DNA of 37,939 nucleotides from Clostridium sp. AM34-11AC (GTDB taxonomy: Bacteria; Bacillota; Clostridia; Lachnospirales; Lachnospiraceae), in assembly GCF_003435375.1 (NCBI RefSeq), contig NZ_QWGL01000028.1:1-37939 (forward strand). The letters are read 5' to 3'. This document shows, one piece after another, positions 1 to 8,100 of the stretch (within the stretch, counting starts at the first letter, position 1; every line of letters begins with the position of its first letter). The position numbers and the translations under genes are program-made. Under the pieces are notes generated by a model. It saw only the letters and a list, made by a program, of their open reading frames with translations. It ran no database searches and had not been told where the DNA came from.

Positions 1-18
1 CAACATCATAAACTTAAG
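1..18 (+). repeat. Left terminal inverted repeat of the IS
   Basis: The 18 bases CAACATCATAAACTTAAG are the exact reverse complement of 1565-1582. The repeat could extend left beyond the window. Confidence 0.85.
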
Positions 19-23
19 GAAAA

Positions 24-58
24 AATGGAAAGGAATCTGTTCGCAGGTTCCTTTCATT
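24..58 (+). promoter_or_regulatory. Hairpin upstream of the transposase start
   Basis: AATGGAAAGGAA (24-35) pairs with TTCCTTTCATT (48-58) around a short loop. It sits between the left end and the transposase ribosome binding site. Such hairpins often block translation of read-through transcripts entering an insertion sequence; that role is inference here. Confidence 0.45.
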
Positions 59-84
59 GTGTTAAAATATAGGCAGGGGTGTAT

Positions 85-1416
85 ATGATTAAATCTTATA
101 AAACAAGATTTCAAAAGTTTTCTGCATTATTATCTGATCCGGAAATTGCAAAATATGCGAGACAGAATGGAAAACATGCTTTTTCGAGAAAGCGAAAAAT
201 GCCCCTAAAAGACATGTTGCTATGCTGTCTTTCAAAAAAGGGGCTTACCACGACATTTGAACTTAGAAACTATTTCAAAGAAAAAGGAGACTTGTCTATG
301 CAGTTATCTGTCCAGGGATATCTACAACAGAGAAAACGTCTAAATCCGGAAATTTTTCCCTATCTGAATCGTAAATATCTTATGGATTTTTATCGTTCTG
401 ACGAACCCAGACTGTGGAAAGGATATTTGTTAATCGCGATTGATGGGAGCAAGGCGGAAGTTCCAAACTCAAAGGATAACAGGGAAGCATTTGGAAACAG
501 CGGCAACCAGCATTCCGGGAAAGGGCAGGTACGGGCACTGGTAAGCGGAATGTATGATGTTTTGAATCATTTTTACCTGGATATTGAAATTGAACATATT
601 TGCATCAGTGAAAACGAACTGGCAAAAAGAAACTTAAAACAATTAAAAAAAATGGGAATCAGGAAGCCGGTTGTTGCAGTTTTTGACCGCGGTTATCCTT
701 CCTTAGAGTTTATTGACTTTCTGGAAACGGAAGGGATTCATTATCTGATCCGTCTTTCATCCAACGATTATATGGCAGAACGTAAACGGATGCAGTCGGC
801 AGATGAAAAAGTCATTTTAAAACATTCATCTGCACGCCTACAAAAAATACGAAAAAAACATCCGGAACGATATGAACAGATGCAAAAGAAAGGGAGCACG
901 CTGGTAAGAATATCAAAATTGACTCTTCCCTCCGGGAATGAACTTGCGCTGATGACAGATCTTCCGGATACAATTACCGCAGAAGAATTAGCGGATTTAT
1001 ATTACCAAAGATGGGAAATTGAGAAAAAATACAATACTCTAAAAAACAAAATGAAATTTGAAAGTGTAACAGGGAAAGCCACAGTATATGTGCACCAGGA
1101 TTTTTGGGCGCAGGTTTTAGTATATAACATGGTTCAGGACATTCGAAACAGTGCGGACGAAGAGGCCGCAGCAGCAGGACGAGAAAACAGGAATAAATAT
1201 CCCATGCATACCAATGAAAATGTAGCCATCGGTCTTTTCAAAGAGACTATGCTAAAAATCCTTTTGGAGCCGGAGGAAAAGAAGCGGATCAAAAAACTTG
1301 GAGAACTACAGGAAGAAATGGAGCGCTATGTACTTCCCATAAGGGAACTACCTGGAAAAGAGCGTAGAAAAAACATCTCAAATAAATATAAAAACAATCA
1401 AAAGAGTAGCTTTTAA
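85..1416 (+). CDS. IS4-family DDE transposase
   Basis: This is the transposase that cuts and rejoins the ends of the surrounding insertion sequence. The DDE residues appear as D in LLIAIDGS (around residue 120), D in VAVFDRGY (around 203) and E in the IS4 signature Y-x2-R-x3-E-x6-K, seen as YYQRWEIEKKYNTLK (around 313-327). At about 443 residues it has normal family length and no frameshift, so the element may be active. An in-frame GTG exists at 79, but AGGGG at 75-79 sits five bases before the ATG at 85, so I place the start there. The C-terminus is lysine/arginine rich. Confidence 0.92.
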   Translation: MIKSYKTRFQKFSALLSDPEIAKYARQNGKHAFSRKRKMPLKDMLLCCLSKKGLTTTFELRNYFKEKGDLSMQLSVQGYLQQRKRLNPEIFPYLNRKYLMDFYRSDEPRLWKGYLLIAIDGSKAEVPNSKDNREAFGNSGNQHSGKGQVRALVSGMYDVLNHFYLDIEIEHICISENELAKRNLKQLKKMGIRKPVVAVFDRGYPSLEFIDFLETEGIHYLIRLSSNDYMAERKRMQSADEKVILKHSSARLQKIRKKHPERYEQMQKKGSTLVRISKLTLPSGNELALMTDLPDTITAEELADLYYQRWEIEKKYNTLKNKMKFESVTGKATVYVHQDFWAQVLVYNMVQDIRNSADEEAAAAGRENRNKYPMHTNENVAIGLFKETMLKILLEPEEKKRIKKLGELQEEMERYVLPIRELPGKERRKNISNKYKNNQKSSF

Positions 1417-1457
1417 AATGCCCATTCTCCGTTTAAAGGGAGATTATGGGCATTTTT
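1416..1457 (+). terminator. Rho-independent terminator after the transposase
   Basis: AAATGCCCAT and TCTCC pair with GGGAGA and ATGGGCATTT around GTTTAAA, and a T-run follows. It begins at the stop codon of the transposase and lies inside the insertion sequence. Confidence 0.85.
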
Positions 1458-1564
1458 AAGTTGTTAAAGTATACAGAAGGAGCTCTGTGAAGATTTCTCT
1501 TCGTTTTAATCTGCTCTTTTGAAATGAGTTTTTAGCAGGATAATATAAATGTGTAATATCTAAT

Positions 1565-1582
1565 CTTAAGTTTATGATGTTG
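1565..1582 (-). repeat. Right terminal inverted repeat of the IS
   Basis: This is the exact reverse complement of bases 1-18. About 107 bases separate it from the terminator; I see no gene in that gap. Confidence 0.85.
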
Positions 1583-1605
1583 ACTTCAAGTGGTGGTTTA
1601 ATATT

Positions 1606-1685
1606 AGCCCTCCAAAGGGCTATTACTACTGCTCGCCCCGAAGGGCGGTATCGCAAGCACTGTTACTGGCTCCGCTATAAAGCGG
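1606..1685. repeat. Cluster of three short hairpins beside the IS
   Basis: Three stem-loops follow one another: AGCCCT-ccaa-AGGGCT (1606-1621), CGCCC-cgaa-GGGCG (1634-1647) and CCGCT-ataa-AGCGG (1672-1685). Each has a four-base loop and related flanks (TACTACTG, TTACTGG, TACTACTGG). This resembles a REP-like extragenic palindromic element. The short open frames crossing it are not convincing as genes. Confidence 0.5.
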
Positions 1686-1687
1686 TA

Positions 1688-1861
1688 CTACTGGAATCCT
1701 CTCTTCTTGAGTCTTCTGCTTGCTCTCTTATATATTTCTGTACGACTTCCTCTGTTATTTTCATCAAAAGGATCTGTCTCAGGACGAACCAGTTCCCGGG
1801 ATATCCGATGATCCTTTCCGGTCTTTTTAGCGCAAGAAAACCAAACAGCCATCACAGCCAT
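1688..1861 (-). CDS. Possible 57-residue basic protein, uncertain
   Basis: An open frame of 57 codons runs from an ATG at 1861 to a TAG inside the flank of the hairpin cluster. It contains a hydrophilic, plausible-looking stretch (ELVRPETDPFDENNRGSRTE) and a basic tail (RASRRLKKRGFQ). I recognise no family. No clear ribosome binding site precedes the ATG, and the start overlaps a terminator-like hairpin, so it may be the remnant of a longer gene cut by the neighbouring repeats rather than a functional gene. Confidence 0.2.
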   Translation of the reverse strand: MAVMAVWFSCAKKTGKDHRISRELVRPETDPFDENNRGSRTEIYKRASRRLKKRGFQ

Positions 1862-1872
1862 TTGGTTTTCTT
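1834..1872 (-). terminator. Terminator-like hairpin ending the surface operon
   Basis: AAGAAAACCAAA (1834-1845) pairs exactly with TTTGGTTTTCTT (1861-1872). It lies 25 bases beyond the stop of the last operon gene at 1898. A clean T-run after the stem is lacking, although the stem itself is T-rich on the minus strand. Confidence 0.55.
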
Positions 1873-1897
1873 AAAATTACTTCTTCTTTTTTACTTC

Positions 1898-2095
1898 TTA
1901 GATCCTTCTGTTCTCATGGATTCCCAGCACTACTGCACATACTGCTGCGATCACAAGTCCGATCCAGAAGATGAATGCGTCTGCAGCACAGTGCTTTTCC
2001 GTGACGAACAGCAGGACACCTATCAGGATATATACTGCAAACAGTATGACTTCCACTACAATGTATAATTTCTTATTCGGTTTCGTGTTTTCCAT
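1898..2095 (-). CDS. Small two-helix membrane protein
   Basis: The 65-residue product has a lysine-rich start (MENTKPNKKL), a first hydrophobic helix (about residues 11-31), a short loop with KHCAADA, and a second helix (about 39-58) ending in HENRR. This predicts a small integral membrane protein with both ends on the same side. A strong AAGGAGG site lies about eight bases before the ATG. It follows the giant surface protein gene by 14 bases and is the last gene of the operon, so it may help anchor or export that protein; that is inference. I recognise no family. Confidence 0.75.
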   Translation of the reverse strand: MENTKPNKKLYIVVEVILFAVYILIGVLLFVTEKHCAADAFIFWIGLVIAAVCAVVLGIHENRRI

Positions 2096-2109
2096 GTCTG
2101 TTTTCCTCC

Positions 2110-5100
2110 TTAGGCTTCTTCTGACTCATCACGGAGCTTCTTCACACGTACTACGGTATAACCCAGGATTACAAGGAGCCATACAATGGGGATCCAGTGG
2201 AAACCACATTCACCAAACGGTATATGGCTGTCACTGTCCGTACCATTCTCAACGCTGTCGCTGTCTGCATGGATGCTCTCCTCTTCCTGTATGCCATCTG
2301 CATCACTTCCGTCTGCATCGCTGCCATCTGCATCACCTGTCAGGCTGCTTTCATCCGCAGCATCGTTCAGGCTGTCATCCTCTGCCGGATCCTTCTGCCC
2401 GGCATTACTGTTGCCGGTACTGTTTCCTTTATTTCCTTTATGGGCATTATTTCCGGAATCATTGCCGGCTGTATTACCTGCATCTGGTGTATTACCTGTG
2501 TTACCTGTACTTCCGGAATTGTTATTCCCATTGGTATTGGAGTTATCACCACCGTTATTGCCGCCGTTGTCTCCGGAGTTATTTCCGGAGTTATTTCCGG
2601 AGTTATTTCCGGAGTTATTTCCGGAGTTGCCTCCGCCGTTGTTACCGCCGTTTCCTCCATTGCCATTGTTGGAGCCGCCGCCATTTCCGCCGGGTCTGTT
2701 ACCGTTACTGCCGGAGCTGCCGCCGTTTCCATTGTTTCCGCTGTTGGAGCCACCGCCGTTTCCGCCGTTTCCTCCATTGCCGTTGTTGGAGTTACCGCCA
2801 TTTCCGCCGTTTCCTCCGGTGCCGTTGTTGGAGCCACCGCCATTTCCGCCGTTTCCTCCGGTGCCGTTATTGGAATCTCCACCATTGCCACCGTTTCCTC
2901 CGGTGCCGCTGTTGGAGTCTCCACCGTTTCCGCCGGATCCTCCATTGCCGCTGTTGGAATCTCCGCCATTTCCACCGTTGCCGCCGGTGTTGTTACCACC
3001 GTTTCCTCCGGTTTCGCCTGAGCTTCCTCCATTACCGCCGGATCCGCCGTTACCCTTGTCAGAGTCGCCGCCATTTCCGCCGTTGCCGCCACTGCTGGTG
3101 CCGCCGTTGTTATTATTTTCCCCTGTGGAGCCGCTGCCGCCGTTTCCTCCGTTTCCACCGTTGCCGTTGTTGGAGTTTCCGCCGTCTCCACCATTTCCAC
3201 CCGATGTTGTTCCACCGTTATTATCGGTCTTTCCAGGCTGTGTGGTCTCGGTTCCTGTACCGCCGTTTCCACCGTTTCCGCCCGGGTTCGTGTTATCTCC
3301 TGTTGCGTTTCCGCCGTTTCCTGCATCACCGCCTTTGACAGTTCCGCCAGGATTGATGGTGATGGTCTTATCGCCTGCGCTGATTCCGGTTCCACCGTTT
3401 CCACCATTGCCAGGGATACCGGCTGCGGAATCTCCGCCTTTACCGCCGTTTCCACCGGTTACCGTTCCACTGACCGTCGGAGTGAGCCTGCCGTTACCAT
3501 CGATACCGGCTCCACCATTTCCTCCATCTTTGCCTTCTGTGCCGTTTGCACCGTTACCACCGGTCACGTTTGCATTGCTTCCGATGATAATTCCGGCATC
3601 TGCTGTATCACCACTGGCTCCGATACCGGCTGCTCCAGCTGGATGTTTAGCAGAACCGTCTCCACCTTTGATCGTACCGTTTACGATTTCAAGATTCGTT
3701 CCCGGATGTTCGTTGCTGTTAACATCCTTGACAAATTCCAGTCCCGGTTTTGCCTCATTATTATCATCTGCCTTGTCACCTGTGATGGTCTTATCATTTA
3801 AGTCGATCTTGACCTCACCCCATGTGTCAGGGATCTCAACTGTGTGGTCGATGTCTTTCTTCACGATGACCTTGTAGTTGCCGTCAGCATCCACTACAAC
3901 ATCTACATTATTATTAGATGCTTTCTCATCCTTATCGGTTTTTCCATTTGTCGTTGTCTGGTCACCGTCATCCGCAAACTGCTTTGCGATATCTTTTGCA
4001 TCCACGAGGGCTGTTTTGCCGTTTACAGAACCATATTTCTTATGACTGATCTGATATGGTGTTGCTTTCTTCAGGCCTGTGATGGTTGCTTTTCCATCCC
4101 CATCCGTAAATATGGTTGATTCATTACCTGTCGGGATTCCCTGGGCATCCAGCTCCTGATACTTATAAGTCTCATTTGCTCTTCCCTTGAAAGTCAGCGT
4201 ATATGCTGTCTTTCCCGTAATGGTCGGATTATCATCCGTCACTTCCACTTCTACGCCTGTCGTCAATCCTGATGCTTCAATCATAAAGGTCAAAGCATCC
4301 ACGTATGTTCCCTTAGTCTTTTTCTTTAATTCCTCTAATTTTGTTTGTTCCACAGTCACCATATTACTGATGTCTGAACCGGAATGATCATAAGCAGTCA
4401 CATTTGCGAGTGTCACTGCCTCTGTGTCCGTAAGCTTTCTGACATCGTTCACATGAATGACAAAATCATCTGCTGCAATAACGCTTCCATCTGCCCCCTT
4501 GATCACGTTCATCCGGTATACCGAGATTAAGTTCACGACATCCGCAGTCTGTGCAGTCATCACAGTTGTTTCATTATAGATCTTTGTTCTGTCTGTTTTA
4601 TCAACCCATACAAAGAGGCTCTCATTTTCAGCCTTTGACTTATCTGCTTCTTCCTGCATTTTGGTAAAGATTGCTGCCGGAATCGTATCTCCATCAATCA
4701 CTGTAATATGCTCTGTCTTATTTAAGATATTGCCCTTTTGATCTTCAAAAACGATCTCATGCAGTTTTTCAAAGTCCACCGTAACATTCCATGCCTGATA
4801 AACTTTTGCGAATGTATGGGAATAGGTCTTCGTTATACCATCCCATGTAATTTCCCCACTCTTGATTGCCGCATCAATATCAATTGCCACATTATTAACC
4901 GTAATGCTCTTTAATCCGTAACCATCCTCTGGCTTAATATTGACCTTCAATGCTCCATTATTCTTCACAATCGTCTGGTATGTACTGTTTCCTTGATCAT
5001 TCCACGCCACACCATCATTTCCAGTCACAAGTTCTCCATGTGTCACTTTTACATCTACGCTCTGTCCCTCTTCAAATGTAATATTTAATGCCTGTGGTTT

Positions 5101-8100
5101 GCCTACCGCCTGTGTTGTGTAAGTATAGCTTGTTCCATTTCCTATGAAAGCCTGATTGGATACATCAGTATCATCACTGCCATCCACGTTGCTCCAATAT
5201 GCCTTTTTATAAGTAGTGGCTGTTCCTGTTGTATCTTCTAACTCCAGCTCTACTGTTTCATTGTCTTTCACAATGACATGCTGGAACTGGTCCGCACCTG
5301 ATTCTTTTGTTACAAGCCCTGTATCTTTCACTTTTGCCGTACCACCTGTCACATGAACATGTACGATATGGGACGGTGTGAATACAGCTTGCAGTGTCAC
5401 ATCTGAAGTTGTCGGTGTGTACTTTAATTCATAACTCTTTTCTTTCCAGTTAAACGTTTTTGCTCCTGCAAATAAATCTGTATTGTTTGTTGTCTCCTTC
5501 AATGCTGTCAGGATAGAGAAACTTTCTCCCTTCTCCCCGGTAAGATCTGAATAATAAAGATTTGAAAAATCATTTGGCGTAAATATAAGGGTGAGTTCCT
5601 CATTGCGGTTTACATTGATGCTGCCATCCCGCTCCAGTTTGTATTCATTACCAGATGCATCTACCGCCTTGAAGCTTCCCTTTGCATTTCCTGCTACAAG
5701 ACCTGTTACTTTTAAGGTTGTCATCTGCCGTTTTGCCGCAGCATTCACTGTAATGTCTCCACTGACATTTGAAATCGTAACTGTAATGCTTCCATCTGCC
5801 GGATCTACCCTGCACACATCTCTAAATGTCAAATTCTTAACAATCCCTGTATCGCTTTCCTTCATAGTAACGATAAAGTTGTCCTGATCCAGATCATAAT
5901 CTGCTTTTGGACTGATTTTTACAGTATAAGTTTTTAAATAACCAACATCAGTCTGATCCTTACCACTTGTAATCTCAGCATTGCTTCCTATGGTTACGGT
6001 TGCTTTAAATGTTCCAAGATAAAACTTCTGTTTGTTTTCCGTTGCAACATATTCAATACCATCTACTGTGACTTTCTCTCCCGCAACAGCTATTACGATA
6101 TAATTCCTGTCCGGATATCCTGTATTTTCTGCACTGCTCTGGCTGACTGTTACGCCGCCTGCCGGAGCTGCACCTACGGCATGTCCAAAGATTGTACCTT
6201 GTGCGCCTGAAGGCAGTTTTACGTCCACCTTCGAATCAGCTGTACGCCTCTTAACAGTTACGGTATTGCCTTGAGATCCAGTTCCTTTCAATACTACTGA
6301 ATTCGCGTTGTCCACCTCAATGGTTACCTGCTGATCTGCTGCGACTTCAGCTTTTGTTACCTTATCATTATTCTTCATTCCCTGTGGAATGTTGACATGT
6401 GTGAACTGACCTTGACCTGGATTCTCATACGAATAGGTCACTGCACCTATTTGTACATCTCCATTCGTCTCTCCCATAAAATAAGGGGAGCCTACATTCT
6501 TATCTACTGTTACCCATGAAGTGCAGGTTGGAGTCGTTACTGGATAAGTCTGCCTATCGGTTGGATTGAATACCTTAAGGGATGCATTATTAGAAAGCTC
6601 TAGTTTTCCATCCATCAGGGTTACCACGCTGTCCCCATCCACGGCAATCTTCGAGGAAACTGTCGTCTTATAGAATCTGGTGGCATCGTTATAATGCTCT
6701 AACGTAACATCCTTTGCTGCCTCTACACCGTCTGCCGTGGTCGGGGTTATTTTTCCAGCTTTAATGATCTTGACCGTGTCACCGGATGCAGCATCTTTTA
6801 AAGCCTGTTCAACAGAAGCATATTTCTGGGCTGCTGTTGTCCCGCCTGTAAAGATCTGTGCCTGTTCCACACCATACTGTGCCGTAAAGGTCATGATCCC
6901 ATAAGCATCCTTATACTTCAGCGCTGCCACTTCATCGTCAGAATATAACTTATTGATGTCTATATCACCATCCGGAGTACCGGAAACAGCTAATTTCCAT
7001 CCTTGAAATTTTTCGTTGTTATTATTGGGTCTAACAGCAGGGATCTTCTCAATAACCTTGTTGTTGTTTATCACAGGAGGGTATACCTGCTGCGTTCCCA
7101 ACACTTCATTATCATAAAACACATACTCCTTTTTGCCTGGCTCTGTGAAAGTTCCATTTCCGGATTCAAACTCGACATTTTGAATAACAATGGAGCTATT
7201 TTCTAATGTTGTCAGCGAAAAAGATAATAAAATATCATTCTTATTTTCCCAGCTCAGAGAGATGCCTGCATCTTGTGAACTTTCTGTAATAGGATTACTC
7301 ACAAAAAAATTACGATCATCGTAACTAGCTGCTGCCCATTTGCATAATTCTGTGTAACTTTTTACTACCAGTGTCAGCTGATCTGGCTGATAAGGATCAT
7401 TTGGTTGCTTACCCACAAAATCAAACTGATGTGTTTTTCTATTGTCAGTAGCTCTCATGTTAAGTCTGTCATAATAAGTTCCAGTATAGGTTCCCACCCC
7501 CAGGCAAACATCTGTACAGATGCTATAAGCTTTATCCACTGGTTTTATGTTCAAAAATATCGTAGAACCTTCAAAGTAAAAACGGATAGGAGATTTTTTA
7601 TTATTATACTCCATGTACTCCCTTGGAGTATCTGCTGATGATTCAGTCAATGTAAACCACTGCCCATCGTAAGAACTAGCATTCCACGCCCCATTATAAT
7701 AAAACCAAACATCAAAATTACCTTCACCTACAAACTGTTGATATCCCGTTGCATACATCACCTCATCATTAGAAATATACCAAGATGAAACATTTCCTCT
7801 AGTATCAGCAGGTATTTTTTGATTACCTTTATATATTTTTTTATCATAAGGATTACTTGTATCTAGATATACTATCCTCACAGCTTCGCTATAATCATCA
7901 TCACTAAATTTAAAACGATACCACTTACCATCTACACGACTAGCCCCTGTCAGGGTAACCTTTTTGTCTATTACCGTTACGCCAGGAACATTCTCCCACG
8001 AATTGTCCGTTATATCAGCTTTTCCAAGGTTGGCTTCCTTCGTCCACTGTAATACCGGAGTCCCCACATAAGTATCATCTTTCGGTGCTTCCAGTATGAT

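Larger units (their letters stand above)
1..1582 (+). mobile_element. IS4-family insertion sequence (IS231-like ends)
   Basis: One transposase gene is enclosed by 18-bp perfect inverted repeats at 1-18 and 1565-1582. The repeat ends in the bases ACTTAAG, which resembles my recollection of IS231 ends, but I cannot check this. If the true tip is CATCATAAAC, the element is 4-1579 and the flanking CAA/TTG belongs to the target duplication. The left edge of the window cuts exactly at this end, so the left flank is not visible. Confidence 0.85.

Noticed and set aside
1456..1656. 66-residue minus-strand frame across the IS right end and the first hairpins
   Set aside because: It spans the IS boundary, so it cannot be an ancestral gene. 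Its sequence is explained by the hairpin repeats.
2581..3460. CRISPR array
   Set aside because: The repeats are adjacent, in frame and without unique spacers, and they encode GGNGG units.
1971..3877. Long plus-strand open frames (Cys/His/Arg-rich, Pro-rich and Val/Ile-rich) opposite the adhesin Gly/Asn repeats
   Set aside because: They arise because the repeat units have lengths divisible by three and lack stops in several frames. They have low-complexity composition, no domains, and lie inside a clear coding gene on the other strand.
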